A DNA stretch of 64,000 nucleotides from Cymodocea nodosa (GCA_036874045.1 JAZBRI010000004.1:5580001-5644000), one strand, 5' to 3'. Positions 11,401 through 24,340 are shown, counted from the stretch's first letter. Notes: a model not told the origin generated them from the letters alone. Numbers and translations are program-made.

Positions 11401-14400
11401 CAACAATTGGTATGTGCCAAAGAAAATGGTAAAATACCATTGATACATGAGAAAGGAGTTCTTCGTGTGAAGGGAGCATGAATTCAACCACTTCCCTCTC
11501 TAGAACTTGGGGTAAGACAGGATCCTTACCTGTGAGAATTTAACGGAAAAAATAAATCTTCAGTTGTGTGTAAGTTTGTCTGACATTTTAAAATGGAACT
11601 TACAATTGGTTGTAAGAATCATTGGCCGTTTTGATGTTTCTGCAAGCTGCAAAATCATCCCAATAAATCCACGATCTTCATCAAAAACAGTGTCTACATC
11701 CTCAAACAAAATAAGACTCTTCGATAAAACTTCATAAACAGAAGTCTTAATCTCCAAGTTGCTCCTACAATTTCCAAAAACGTTTATATCTTGATTGCAT
11801 GTTGCTGAAATCACTTCAATGCTATCATCTTCAAACTGTCTTGTATGTTATTGTATGGAACAAGATTCAATTGCAGAATTTTTCCTCGATTAATACGATC
11901 ACCAATTGTGCTGACTAATGCAAAAGTGAGGTTTTAGACCAAAAGGAAAAAGTTTGACCCTATAAGATCTTAAAAATGCAGTAAAACTAAAAAATTAGCA
12001 TATCAAATGGATACTTAAAAGAGCTTTCACAATGCTCCAAGTTCTATTTTTACACAATTTTTTTTTACCTGAAATTTTTAATTGCATAAAACTACAGGTG
12101 ACCAGGGCATTTTCCCCAAAACACCCATGTATAATGATTGCACTCCTAACAATAGATAAATCCTGCATTTAAAAAAACTACAGGCTATAACATGTAGAGG
12201 ATGCTTTCTCCCCCTATACAAAATGTATAAATGAAAAATATTAATCTACATGATGTTTGATGGCCGATCAAACCAATCCCCCAATGACCAAACGTCAAGG
12301 TAACTGCAGTTCTATGTAAAGCAGATGATTAATTCCTCCTAACAACATGGTCAGCTGACAATAGCCAACCAGTCACACATCTTGTATTGTATTCCTCTTA
12401 TTTGGCACAACATGCTCACCATGGTCAGTCAAGCTGTCTGTCATGTTCACATGAGAAATCGCCATTTTCTTAAGGGAAATGTTCTGATAAAAATAAATAG
12501 GCTAAGTGCACCCAATACCCTAACGAAGCTTGAGTACATGCCAATATGGAGGCTACCCTTACAGTGCAAATACCACAAGAAGTTGGTGTAGGCACAAACT
12601 AATCATATAGATTCCCAATTACAGCCTATGTGTCATCCACCTTGGCTCTACATGGCCTATGTCCCCAACTACCTCCGCCTACCACTGTCAAGTAATAAAT
12701 ATTACAGTAAATGTGATATTACAGGTACATTGCAACCTAAAATTTGATAATAATTGTGTATATTTCAGTAATATTACATTAAAAATATAGATATGCAAGT
12801 TTTCTACAATGAAAAAAAAATTCAAAAATCGTAAAAGCATATATTTAATTAAAAAAACTCAAAAATCCTAACTAAAACAAAGGTGAAACAAGCAGTCTAG
12901 GCATGACCCAATCATGCCTATGCGTCTAGGCACCTGCCTTGATAAGTATTTCATTTATTTCAATAAAAAAAATTAATTTATATTGCCTAAAAATAGATAT
13001 GAGCCAGTGAGGTGCACTAAAAAAATAATGTACTTCAATTAAATGTCCAAGACAGAATTACAAACTAAAATATAGTCAACAAAGTTCACACAGATCAGCA
13101 ATATGCTTTACTGAATTCATGAAATAAGGCAAATAAATGACATTGAGAAAAAGAGAAAAACCGTAAGTCTAATCCATGTGATTCCACTGCCTCTCCAAAC
13201 TTCTGTTTTATAAGAGCACCATTCCTTTGATCCGAAGCATTCACCTACACATTTGATATAAACATTGACCTTGAATAATGAAACTTTTCACTTATTTAAG
13301 ATGTAGAACATTTATTCTGCTAGATATTGTTGATGACATTGTCAATCAATTTCCTCCTGTAAGTATTATTACAACTGAAGGTACTAGCATCAACAGTGAA
13401 TCAAAATGACAAAGAAAACCCTTGGTTAAGAGTAAAACCATGACAACCACCTAAAGCACTAGCATGACTTTTTTAGAAAGATTTATAAGAATGTCCAGCT
13501 ACTAAACTAAAACATGTTCATTTTAAGTACATAGCAAAGACAGAGATAAGAAAATCTACCCGTTGAATCATTTGGAATGTAACCCAAACTTGGTTTGGAA
13601 TATTGATTTTTTCTTCTAGTTTCAATAAGAACGAATAGCTTAGCCAAATATTGTGCATGAAAGAACCTATATGACTTGAATTTCTCTTTCTTGACTATAG
13701 GGATGAAAAAATGTGCAAGGAAAATCATTAATGGTAAACTGCACCAACACTAGTATAATCTCTCACAAAAAATTAACTTTTCAACGTAATTTGCCTCCAA
13801 GAACCATCTATATTAGTAATAATGTAATATGGCAAAACAATAAGAGATGCACGGCCCTCATGGTGCCACTATTGGAGAATCCACTAAAAAGAATATAAAG
13901 GTGTATATTTGTTGGAAAGTAACAAAGCAAAGTGATTTCCAGACTAGAAAATGAAACGAAGTAATGCATATTTTTGTTGATATGACAGTGTCTGCTGGAG
14001 AAAAGTTGATAGATATAACCCATGTGTGCTATTGCCAAACAATGATTGCTTTTCAGAACGATTTAAACAACCAGACTGATTTTTAATTGCATCCCCAACC
14101 CTAAAATGCTACAAATAAAGAGAGCATGTGAGACCACATAGTTCCTCAAGCTTATTCATCTAACACATATTTGCATCGTAAAATTTCATTTCAGAGTCAG
14201 ACATAGATTTACATAAGTACCTCAATCACTTCGAATCCCTGCTCTTTTGCACATGCAAAGATGGCAGCAGATTTTCCTGACTACAGATAAAAAAAGAATA
14301 AAATAACATAATGGGAATCAAAAAGAGACGATTCATAATATTTATAAAGTATTTTTAAAAATGCCAAATACATTAAAATGAATAGATAAGCAGAATAAAT

Positions 14401-17400
14401 GGCACAACTAGAAAGCAGCAGCTTTCACACACTACAGATGAATAAAATAACATGACGAGAATCATAAAGAAAGGATTTATAATATTTATAAACTATTTTT
14501 AAAGATTCCAAGTACATTAGAATCAATAGATAAGCAGAAAACATAACATGATAGAAGCAGATTTCCCAGACTATAGACAAAGAAGCAAAAAATAACATAC
14601 AATAATCTCACTATATAGAGTCAACCACATGAATCCTTTTCTCCCATGTACTAGTAAAAAATAACATGATAGCAATAAAAAGAGAGAGGGTTCATGGTAT
14701 TCATAAATTATTTTAAAGATGGCAGATACAGTAGAATAGATGTCTGAAAACAGAGATTTTATAAACCAGGAAAAATTTAAAAAAATGCAAAAGTTGATTA
14801 AACTTTACCCTCATGTTATGTTTTCAGCAAAAGATGAGAATTATTTATTAGAAGAAACCAGGCCAACATGGACCCCTGTTCCCAGTGTCTATGGAATTTC
14901 TTCACCTTCAATGCTAATATCTGCGTTAATTCTATCAACTTGAATAAAATATTTCACTGATTCGATTTAATCATTTTGTTTTCTATAAAGCTAAGTAGGG
15001 AACCCTCGTAATACTCCTTTGGGCTATTTGGATGGCCCGCAACAGCATGATATTTATAAACATCTGGTTTCTAATCATTAATAAAGCTGATACCATTAGC
15101 ATCATTTCACTCTCACATTTTTGGACTGTTAACCTGTCAACAGCCAGAATGATGCAGGAACCAATATTCAGAGAGATGGGGGCTGAAAAGGGTGGAGGTT
15201 TAGAATAACTCCATGATTTTTTGGACAATGTTCCTTTATATTGTTGATTGTTGTTCTGTTTGCTTGAAAATGTGTCATTTTCCGTCTTCATTGTAATATT
15301 CTAAATGCTATCTCCCAAACTGCACTAATTCACCCAACAGTGGTTTCACAGTTGGGTCTTAGTATCATGCATTTCAACAACATTTCAAAAAGAATTTGAT
15401 TTATTTTCCAACAAAGTTCCTCACTCAAGCGGAAGAGAACAAAAAAGGCAGAAGCAAGAATCAACAACGGTTTTCTGTTGCTGAAGGAATATAATGCACA
15501 AGCAATCAAACAATCAGATAAAATATAGAATTTGATGAGTTCCCTTCTACAACACATGATTTCTTGCTGTCTAAACCAAACTTGATCTAATTTGAATTTC
15601 TTAACCTATAAAAGCATGACTCTTATAACTACAGTATAAAGAATATTTGAATTTATTAAACGTTGATAGTTTGGTTTCTAGGACAAAAAAGAAAGGAAAT
15701 AAGCATAAGAAATCAAAGATCATGTCATTTTTAAATATTAAGGCATACCCCTACTGGTCCAGTAACAAGAAGTACATTTCTCAGCTGAGAGCACTCATCT
15801 TCAATTTCAGTATTGGACTCACTCCGAGATGAGCTGCTGTCACTAACATCTATTGTCATGGTTTTATTACCAGCTGCACTACTGTCACAAGTTTGAAGGC
15901 CACTTTCACGCCAACACTTCAACCATTCATTAATAAAATTCACAGCTTTGGTATTTCCACAAACCTGCAAAAACATGGTAAATATGGTCATGTAAATTGA
16001 CTGCACTTCAAAATAGAAATATGGTTGACAACCCACAAAGAAACAAGCTAACAAGTAACAACACCTCAGACGCCATTTCTGGCTGATACTTGTTTGTCCA
16101 CAAGTTATGATCAGAGCAACTCCCATGACTGTATTGATTTGGCATCGACCTGGATGCAATCAGTAGCTCATTAATAATCTGAATCAAAAGATAACAAAAA
16201 CAACTTGTGTTTCTAATTCTCAAATGAAAGTCTCAATGAATGTGGTATATGGTGCTTGAGCAGAAAGAAATAATGCAAAAACTAATTTTATGCAATAAGT
16301 TATAATTTTATAAAAATGAAAATTTCAATCTTCCAGGAACAAGGAAAAATCAGAAACTAGCTTGGCTTCTCAAATGACAGGTGTACATGAATTCATATTT
16401 TTCTATGGTTCCTTCTGATATGGATATAACAGAAAAACAGAATGTATAGTTGTCTCAGTACAAAATAGATATAAATAAGTATTCAAACTAAGGCCTCTTT
16501 CTCCCAGTAAGCCTATGCACATCTATATGCATTCTTTATTATTACCTACATTCAAACCTATGCGGTAGATCTGCAACATACTATATAGTCACAAGGAGGT
16601 TTAAACATTCCACAAGGTATTTGCAACTTAAGAATGCTGACAAATTCAGATAAATAAGAATTTGGCCTCCCACGTCACAAGCAAGTCAACAAAGATGGAA
16701 AGGAAAAACTAGACTATCAGCTGGTTATATAGGGTATTCAAGTTGAATCAAATGAGACAAGATTGTTGAACTAAATATACCAAAGGTGTGTGCATAGAGT
16801 CAAACATCAGCACAGGTTAATGAAATTTTTCCACCACATCATTTTTCAATTTGTTGACATAAAGTAATGTCCACATGATAATTTTGTTTAGACATGATGT
16901 TCTTCTTTCCCATGTTTTCATTGACATGTCATTGATTTGTTGAAGTTTTTCTGACACATCATTTTTTAACCTCACCGATGTCCAAAACAAAATTAAAATT
17001 GAATCCCTTAGCCAACACACACCGGAGGTGAAATTTTAAATGCTTCACAATACCGTATTGTTAAGAGCTTTTCTGGTCAACACAAGAAAGCTGACTTTTT
17101 TTAACACTTTACATGGAAGTTGACCTTGACAGATAAATACATACAATATTTATAAAGCAAATATATGTGGGATTTTTTAAAATTCAAATTTGGCATCTAA
17201 AATTTAGTAGCTTCATCCACTAAAAAAGGAAATTTCCATATATAGTTATTTTTTCCTTGCAGGTAGATTCTTTTATGGATAAGCTTCCTTCTTTTTTTTT
17301 TTACTTTCCATCAAATCATGATTCGGTCCCCTAACATATTAGCATTCAAAATACTATAACCTGATGTAATCCAATATTATTAGTCTTTCCAGGTGCGTTT

Positions 17401-20400
17401 ACCATGTACTTAAAGCAGCATAGGCATCATGAGAGGCTTCCTGGGTTTGTCAGTAAAGGATATGCATGCTCAATACCAATAACTTGAGCAGTCACATGCT
17501 ACTGTAATCATGCGGTCTATTTAAAAGGATGCTGTGTTAAGTTTCTTGCCATTCACGTCACTGTTTTTTGCATGGAGGACAGGTCACTGGAAAGATATCA
17601 GACATAGATTGATCCTATATTTCAGATGGTAGTTAGCAAACAATTTTTAATCAAAAAAGATATGGAGCTTCTTTGCAGTATCCTTGATAAATTCAAATGA
17701 AGCTCAACAAAAAGTTAAGAGATGCCACTTCAGCCAGAAGAGACAAGCATAAATGCAGGGACTTTGATAAATAAAGCTGCTTGGTAAAGTAAGAGGAGAA
17801 AATATATCACAGCTTCTGCTTACCTTTCAAGTTGCTTGTCTTGCATCTCTCTGGGATTATTTGCAGAAATGTCACATTTTGTAAGTAGATCTTTGCTACT
17901 ATTGATAGTTATCTGCATAAGACAGTTCCAAAACATAACTACTAGACAAATACCATGCAGGGAAAAGGAAACCAATATTCAAACTTAAAACCATACCATA
18001 GACTGACCATCTGCCATCTCCCTGTTTGATGGGCAAGATTGGGTAACTTCTGGTTTTGAGTCTGCCACCTCATCTAGTAGTGAAATCTCTCTACGTGGAG
18101 AGAAAGTTTCAAGTGAATGTCGAACAGAGACACTATCAACTTTTAAGGGCACTGCATAATTCTCATAGTTCAGTAAAAATGGCATTTCAGCTGAATTGCT
18201 GTCAAAGCTAGGTATGTCCTTGTCGTTAAATGACCATTTACTCCAATCCAAGGGGGAAGAGTTGTCCTACAGCCATAGCTTGGTTAGCAAGCAAACTAAC
18301 AAAAATTCAATTCTGAAGCTTGCTTAATTTCATTAAAAAGCATAGCATCATATCCAAATAGTACCATATTTCTTCAAACCATAAAGCTAACCACAAAAAA
18401 GTACCTCAAGTGTGTCAGTCACATGAAGAGGAGGAAAAAATTCCTTCAATACTGTGTCACATTTATTTTGGATTTTATCCATTTCCAATGCTTCAAAACT
18501 TCCCTTCATTACTTTCCTACAGGAGAAGAATGGATGGATTTGTCTTCCTGCAAATAATCGCTGGTTTTCCTGTGAGAAAAATAATTCAATTAAAGTTATG
18601 AAACAAGGGCATAGAAAATTTGATGACCATAATGCTGCAGATTTTAGATGATATTCAAAATGGTGATTTGGAAAAAGAAATCCTCTATTAGTTTTTTGAA
18701 AAATTAGAATCAGCAGAATATTAATTAATAAATTTCATCCAGTTACAAAGAGAACAAGGTTATCGGTCCCCCAAAGAAGAGAGAAAAAGAAACACAAATC
18801 ATATGATGAAAAATCCCTCCCAAGTCTTGAATAAACTCCACTGGGAAAATAACAAATCCTGTTTTGTGCAATTCCCCTTCCTTAAGATGCAACCATTCCT
18901 CTGCAGCCAAATGGACCATCATACAACCAACACTAAAATCACCCATTGTTTGGCTGTGGCCATCTTCCCTTTAATTATTCCCAGGACTAACCCTTGGAAG
19001 TTAGAAACAGAGATGAATTGCAGGCCATCCACAAGCGCCTATGGTGGAAGAAAGACTCAGGCATGTCACTACCTGACCAGTCAAAAAAAAAGTGACGATG
19101 GTCTTCATTGGCTTGTAGATAAAATACACAGGGTGGAACAGAACCACCTACCTATCTTCTATGCTGAACGCTGTGGTAAGCTTGTTGTGCAAGAGGTCCC
19201 ACAAAAACAATCAAACCTTGATTGGAGATTTGCACCACCAAATCAATTTATGCGCCAGCCATTTTCCTCCAAGGGAGCCAATAAGACATAACCGGACACT
19301 GAAAAAACACTAGAACCTCCATGGCTCCATACTCCCAAAGAATACCATCTGTATTGCCTGAAGGTGCAGTTGTCCAGAAAGGGTCCCCTTCTCCTATATA
19401 TCCTAAATCTGAATAGACCCAAATGATCATTCCTTTTGTAAACAAGATTCTTTCTAGTTGCACCATCGTCACAAGCTAGACTCATACATGAACTAGATGA
19501 ATAGACTACCTGCATAAAATATGTCAGGCTTAGTGATTGTCAATTATATAGGTTTCCAAATCAGTTGTATATATTGACCAAGATTCTCCAGTAACTCTGA
19601 AGGAAGTGTCCAAAAAGGTAATGTGACATCCTGATATTCTCCTTAGTGACAGAGTATCCCAAGGTACTCCATCTATCCAATACCTTCAAAATGATCACCT
19701 ATAATGTCACCAACATACACTACTAAAATCACATATCCATTAGTGATCCTCCTGTAGAAGGAATGATAGACAACATATCTTTCAAAGCCACATGTCATCA
19801 CCACCTGACTAAACTTCTCAAACCTGAGACTCTATATAAGGCTATAGATTACTAGATTACCTTTCTCAACTTCTATACTCGTTCATTCTCTTAAGTGGCA
19901 TTCCTTAAAGGTTATTCCATAAGCAAGTCAACCTTTCCACAGCCAACACAAGCCTTAATAGGCCACCTTGTCACCACCAACAAGGCCAACCATTCCTATT
20001 GCTACCAGATCCCTACCAACCTTCACCTAATGCACCACCTCTTCCACTCTCTTTCCACCACCACCAACCATTAACAGGCCCCTGGTGTTACCTTAAACCA
20101 ATGGTCAGCTAACCTCCCCTACAACACCCCCCCCCTCTCCCCCCAAACTGCTCCTTCCATGTCTAATTGAACAGCAACACCGATAATCACATTGCTGCTG
20201 AAGTCCATGTCCAAGATCATCCATCATTATCAATGTAGAGACATATCAATACCACATGTGGCACTGGGCATCTTTAGAATGAGGGCAAATATTTTGTAAT
20301 TTTGTTCTGTTAGCTTGCAATTTTTTGTTTTCTCCTTGCTTTTCCTTTTCATTGTATGTTGTTGATAGCATATATTCATAATAAGAATTTCACTGCTCAT

Positions 20401-22190
20401 AAGAAAAAAAAATCGGATTGTTTCTTTTTAAAAAAAATCATGGATATTATTTATCATTGATAAATTACAGATAGAATTTAGTAAATATTTAATTTTTACC
20501 AAGAAAAAACTACTCAATATTGCCTGCAAGTTCAATACATTTGTACTTTGTAACTTCTATCACTATATCACATGACTCGTTCCATTGAAAAGATGCCTAT
20601 CAATGGTAGAGATTTGCATCTCCAGCATGGCAGAAGAACACACCAAGATGACAAAAGAGGTTTAAAGCGAATTCTGTGCTGGCATTGAGAAACAAGAACA
20701 AAAAGATCACAAAAGGGGTTGAGTAAATTCTGTGCTGGTGTAGAGAAAAAAACAAGTACCTCAGCCGCAGTTCTTGCCTCTGACCATAGATCTACAACTG
20801 GTTGACAAGTATTCATGGTTTCTGGACCAGAAATTTTCAAGTGTGGGGATTTATCATTTGCTAGGCTTCTTCTAGAGCATGCTCTCTTTAAGCTGCTAGA
20901 CATGTCCTTCAAAGGTGAAGAATCTCCATTGTGTATCTTCAGCTTCTTGGAGCTTTTGCTGACTTCAATGAGTACAATTTACATTTGTCAAATGTTTGAA
21001 ATTTTTTTAGACAAGAATTGCAATTATACTAATTAAGACCCACCAAAAATCAAAACAATTAAACTACTCTTGAATGATTTGCAACATGGAAAATCTTCAA
21101 ATCAAATGAAGGGTTGGTTAAAAATGCATATCAGTTGTGACATCAACTTTGAGAAAAATTGAGTCTTCGTTGAACTCTCAAAATAAATAGGCAATGGGAT
21201 AATATGTGATTGTATAATATTGATTTTTTCTTAAATTTCATTAGCTGAACCTGGGAAACTGCTCCCACCTTTATCTGATCCAGATATATCCTTTTTGATG
21301 GGTGAAACCTGTAAAGCAACAGAATTGAGGTAGATAAGTAAAATTCATAAAGAAATCCACATAAAAATAAGCTGCTGAGGTTCATAACAGAAGTCGCAAA
21401 TCAATCTATATACCTAGATGCGGTTGTGTACAGGAAGATACAGGATTACGACCATGGGAAGACAGATTTTAGGAGAGGCAAGTGGGGAATCCATAGTCAA
21501 TGCTGACACTGGCAAGCTGGCAGCCGGCATCCTGCTGCCGCTCACCCTTAGCATATGCTGTTGGGGTGAGTCATGTGGAGATTGTAGGGGTCGGTTCTAA
21601 GGTGAAGTTGGAGGATGGACAGAACTTAGGGATTTTACTTGGGAGAATGGGATTCTCAAGGGCTATTTGTAACAGACTCTATACAGTAAATCAAATTTAA
21701 CCAAATTCTGCGTGGGAATTCCACCTAGCCCATCTAAATCCGCCCCTGTTAGGTGAATCTACCCGAATACAAATAATCCTTATTCTTTTAAACGGAACCT
21801 TCGGTTCAACAATGAGAAAACCTAACACATGCTAAAAATCCAATAAAAATGAAAGAACGGACTGAAGCCTACACATTAACCATCAGCAAGTGGAAGAAAT
21901 GAATTTATTCCTCGCATGAAAGTCAACGTGAACCCAAAAACAAAAATTACCTTCTTGACAGCTGCTGGTCGCGCATTTCCCTTCCTTTTCCTCTTTCCCT
22001 TCCTTTCTCCATCGCTCTCCTCAGATCCCTCCCTCCCACCACCAGGAGACCCTCCGAACTTGAGCTTCTGCTGAACACATCTTCTCGTAACTCTCTTCGC
22101 GTGAACCTCGACGCCGACACCGGGGTTCTCGCCGGTTCCAACGACCATGACCTCATCCCCCTCCGTCCCCACCACCCCCGATCTGTCCAT
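5497..22190 (-). CDS. ATAD5: ATAD5/ELG1-like AAA+ ATPase (PCNA unloading), 17 exons, 1236 aa
   Basis: Exons: 21951-22190, 21251-21308, 20760-20962, 18405-18569, 17997-18266, 17824-17912, 16065-16149, 15749-15964, 14221-14280, 13162-13244, 11604-11839, 11438-11529, 11229-11340, 7467-8680, 7052-7359, 5854-6024, 5497-5605. They total 3711 nt with every phase matching. Domains: a basic N-terminus; a RQIHPFFS motif (exon 4); LWTNKYQPE (exon 7); Walker A GPVGSGKS (about residues 439-446, split between exons 8 and 9); NASDQRNG (exon 10); Walker B LILFEDVD (about 532-539); sensor-1 LTTN; SDIRKTI (sensor-2 region); and an acidic 405-residue exon 14. In the known family, ATAD5/Elg1 forms an RFC-like complex with RFC2-5 and unloads PCNA during S phase and repair. 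The weakest junction is exon 2 to exon 3, where the donor reads GTTCAG. Length is close to plant orthologues (about 1100-1250 aa). Confidence 0.93.
8681..11228 (-). other. ATAD5 intron 13, 2.5 kb
   Basis: Intronic by position. It contains the two-copy 165-bp tandem repeat at 8848-9165. An acidic open stretch at about 9720-10030 vaguely resembles a transposase tail but has no catalytic motif. The rest is anonymous. Confidence 0.6.
8848..9165. repeat. Two-copy tandem repeat, period about 165 bp
   Basis: Copy 1 is 8848-9012 and copy 2 is 9013-9165. Both begin TCTTGGACT and share GTCACAGGATAGGATGATA, then end ACAGAGAT. Identity is roughly 75-80% by eye, so the duplication is old. It lies inside ATAD5 intron 13. 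Confidence 0.7.
14263..14753 (-). repeat. Three degenerate tandem copies including the Walker-A exon edge
   Basis: Copies run at about 14263-14397, 14411-14540 and 14552-14753. Copy 1 contains the 5' edge of ATAD5 exon 9 and its splice acceptor. Copies 2 and 3 repeat that edge in the intron: on the minus strand CTGTAG followed by TGTGTGAAAGCTGCTGC, and CTATAG followed by TCTGGGAAATCTGCTTC. All then share a segment with ATAATATTTATAAA-like and GAATAGATAAGCAG-like sequence. Copy 3 carries an extra segment of about 69 bp bounded by AAAAAATAACAT direct repeats. Confidence 0.7.
18570..20759 (-). other. ATAD5 intron 3, 2.2 kb
   Basis: Intronic between the exons ending at 20760 and starting at 18569. 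It contains a fossil copia-like piece (next entry). The 19860-20170 part is C-rich on the plus strand and anonymous. Confidence 0.6.
19100..19760 (-). mobile_element. Fossil Ty1/copia-like retrotransposon fragment (broken)
   Basis: Read on the minus strand, there is a reverse-transcriptase YVDD-box-like stretch near 19700-19736, then RNase H-like sequence near 19250-19480. This is the order expected in copia pol. The fragment is heavily decayed, with many breaks, and is therefore old. No LTR pair could be fixed. The possible insert limits are about 18740-20400. Confidence 0.45.
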
Positions 22191-22286
22191 GGATTGACAG
22201 GGGTCAAGTGAGGAACGGAGAGTATAGGGTTTTGGACCCTATGAAGAGCGAAAGAGGCGGATACGAAGAAGGCGATTTCGATGGAT

Positions 22287-22294
22287 TTTCCCGC
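22287..22294. promoter_or_regulatory. E2F site upstream of ATAD5
   Basis: TTTCCCGC, a perfect match to the plant E2F consensus TTTSSCGC, followed by GCG. It lies about 100 bp upstream of the ATAD5 ATG. It fits S-phase expression of a replication factor. The match is seen in the sequence; its function is inferred. Confidence 0.6.
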
Positions 22295-22977
22295 GCGTTG
22301 AATTTTATAGACCGGAAATCGAGGGCGCGGACTGGTGCCGAAACGGGCCGGATTTTTTTTTTTAGTGATAAAATTTTGTAACCAACCTTAATTTCTTTTA
22401 TAAATATAATAATGCATGACATGAAAGTGATCATATTCATATAGGTTTTATTACTGCATTATTATAATATAAAATAATAATTTTATTTTAATTAAATAAG
22501 TACTGATCTTTGTCCCAAAGAATTTATAATTCATCGTATTTTGTTGAACTTTAACCATTGCTCTTTAAATAGAAAATAATAACAAATACAACTAACGTTA
22601 CAATAATATTCCAATACACATAAGATTATGATATATATTAAATCAAATAGTTATATTTAAAGTTATGATATTGCCGGCGAGTGATGTCCATCTGAAATTT
22701 TTCATGTATATGTTTTATTAATTTTATTTAAGTATATTATTAATTTGTGATTCAGCCTAAACTAAGTTATGTTAGTGTTCTGATCATGTTCTTCTTATCT
22801 CGTAAAAAAGATAATTATCAGAATTATCCTTTCATATCATTGTGCATTAGTATTCCAAAGAGAGACGATTCCTGGGACTCTGATTACTCCATATCAAGAA
22901 CAGAACAAGCAACAACGCCGTGGACGCTGGATTCTTCAGAAGAAGCAGAGGAAGGAAGACAAAAAGAGCAAGCTCCT
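22295..22977. other. Intergenic between ATAD5 promoter and aspartic protease 3' end
   Basis: AT-rich. Apart from the ATAD5 upstream region I see no gene or element. Confidence 0.6.
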
Positions 22978-24297
22978 TCAGATCTGATCACACTGGGCGA
23001 GAACGAACGAGAGCGTTCCCTTCTCGAGATCGTAGAGAACATGAAAATTCTGCTGTTGGAAGTTCCCGAAGATGGACATTCCACTGGACCTCGTCATCGC
23101 CAAGCAGAGCAGACCGGTGTGGTCGTCCTTGATCAGGTAGTTCTCCGGCGGCAAATCCACGTCCACGCCATCGAAGTGGAAGACCAGGTTGGGCAGCTTC
23201 ACTTCCTTGCCGGCTACGGTTCGGAAGCAAAGGTCCAGGCCAACGTCGGACCCATCTGCGACAGGCAGTTTTACTTGAGAAAGGAAGGCCTTCTTGACCT
23301 CCTCGTAGGCGAGGCTTTCCAGGTAGGTGATGGAGGTGCCGGAGTCGATGATGAGACCGCCAGTCCCGTCAGCGTTCAGAGCAAACGTGGAGTCTGGTAT
23401 CGGCAACGTCTTGCCGCCAACGGATATGCCGAGGAGAATGAGGTAGTAGAAGGAAGGGCGGGATGGGTTCTTCACGAGTGGTGTGGTCTCGTTTCCGGTG
23501 CTGCTTCCGTTTAAGGTTGCCAGGGAACCCAACAGCAACGGGCTTTGCTTGGATTCCCCAAACTTGGTGAGGCAGTAGGAGAACCTCCCCATCTTCAGCT
23601 GGGAGACCAAGGACAGCGGTCCCCTGCCAAGTCCGACAAGGCCAGAGGCTTGCTTGAATCCGACACCGGAGTTGGCCTCCCCACACCCGAAGCCAATGGT
23701 GGACAAAGAAACGCGGTCCTTGGGGGTACCGAACGCGAAGGTCTCCGTCGCCAGAATCCCCTTGGTGATGGAATTATCCCCGTAGGAGTAGGTGTAGCCG
23801 CACTCCTCCTTTTCGCAGTCGAACGACGGGAGCGCCTCACAGAGGTCGCTGGAGCACGAGACCTTCGAGAACGACGAAGAGGAGGAAGGGTCGAACACCG
23901 GTGTCGGCTGCTTGTAGCAGTCCACGCAGGGTTGGCACTGGGTCCATGTCAGGTCGCTCCCCGTGTCCATGATCGCGGGGAATCTGAGGCTGGGCGTGCC
24001 GATGGCGAGGTCCATCAAGAACTCGCCTTCGCCAGCGTGCACCGGTGCTCGGATGGAGGGCCGGTTCACATCCGACAAGGTCGACGATGCCAAAATCCTG
24101 CTAACGAAACCGGACACACGTCGACCATCTCGCTTCAGCGAGCGTTGCAGGAGCTCTGTTTTGGTGAAGTTGCCGTCGGAGTCGACGTGGGTCAGACGAA
24201 TCCGTACTCCTTGCGAGCTTCCATCAAAGCTTGAGGAGAACCGGAACGGGAAGACCAACAGAACGAACACCAACAAGACGGAGCGTTTGAGTGCCAT
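22978..24297 (-). CDS. Pepsin-like aspartic protease, nepenthesin/CDR1 type, 439 aa
   Basis: A single intact exon. Residues 1 to about 24 form a signal peptide (MALKRSVLLVFVLLVF...), followed by a propeptide to about residue 85. The two catalytic motifs are DTGS at residues 111-114 and DSGT at 318-321. The Cys-rich nepenthesin insert (WTQCQPC...CYKQ), the flap-region motif YGD, the GFGC motif and the C-terminal SIFGNFQQQNFHVLYDLE block are all present. It belongs to family A1B and is probably secreted or vacuolar. Members act in protein turnover, pathogen response or development; the substrate cannot be read from sequence. An in-frame ATG at 24414 exists, but a TATA box at 24341-24349 lies between the two, and the signal peptide begins right after 24297, so 24297 is chosen. 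Confidence 0.94.
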   Translation of the reverse strand: MALKRSVLLVFVLLVFPFRFSSSFDGSSQGVRIRLTHVDSDGNFTKTELLQRSLKRDGRRVSGFVSRILASSTLSDVNRPSIRAPVHAGEGEFLMDLAIGTPSLRFPAIMDTGSDLTWTQCQPCVDCYKQPTPVFDPSSSSSFSKVSCSSDLCEALPSFDCEKEECGYTYSYGDNSITKGILATETFAFGTPKDRVSLSTIGFGCGEANSGVGFKQASGLVGLGRGPLSLVSQLKMGRFSYCLTKFGESKQSPLLLGSLATLNGSSTGNETTPLVKNPSRPSFYYLILLGISVGGKTLPIPDSTFALNADGTGGLIIDSGTSITYLESLAYEEVKKAFLSQVKLPVADGSDVGLDLCFRTVAGKEVKLPNLVFHFDGVDVDLPPENYLIKDDHTGLLCLAMTRSSGMSIFGNFQQQNFHVLYDLEKGTLSFVLAQCDQI

Positions 24298-24340
24298 GGC
24301 CTGGCTTTTGGTTGTTCGATCAAGACCAGCGTCGACCTGA

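Noticed and set aside
23545-24234. 229-codon plus-strand ORF opposite the aspartic protease
   Set aside because: Shadow of GC-rich codon bias. The minus frame has full A1 protease motifs and the plus frame has none.
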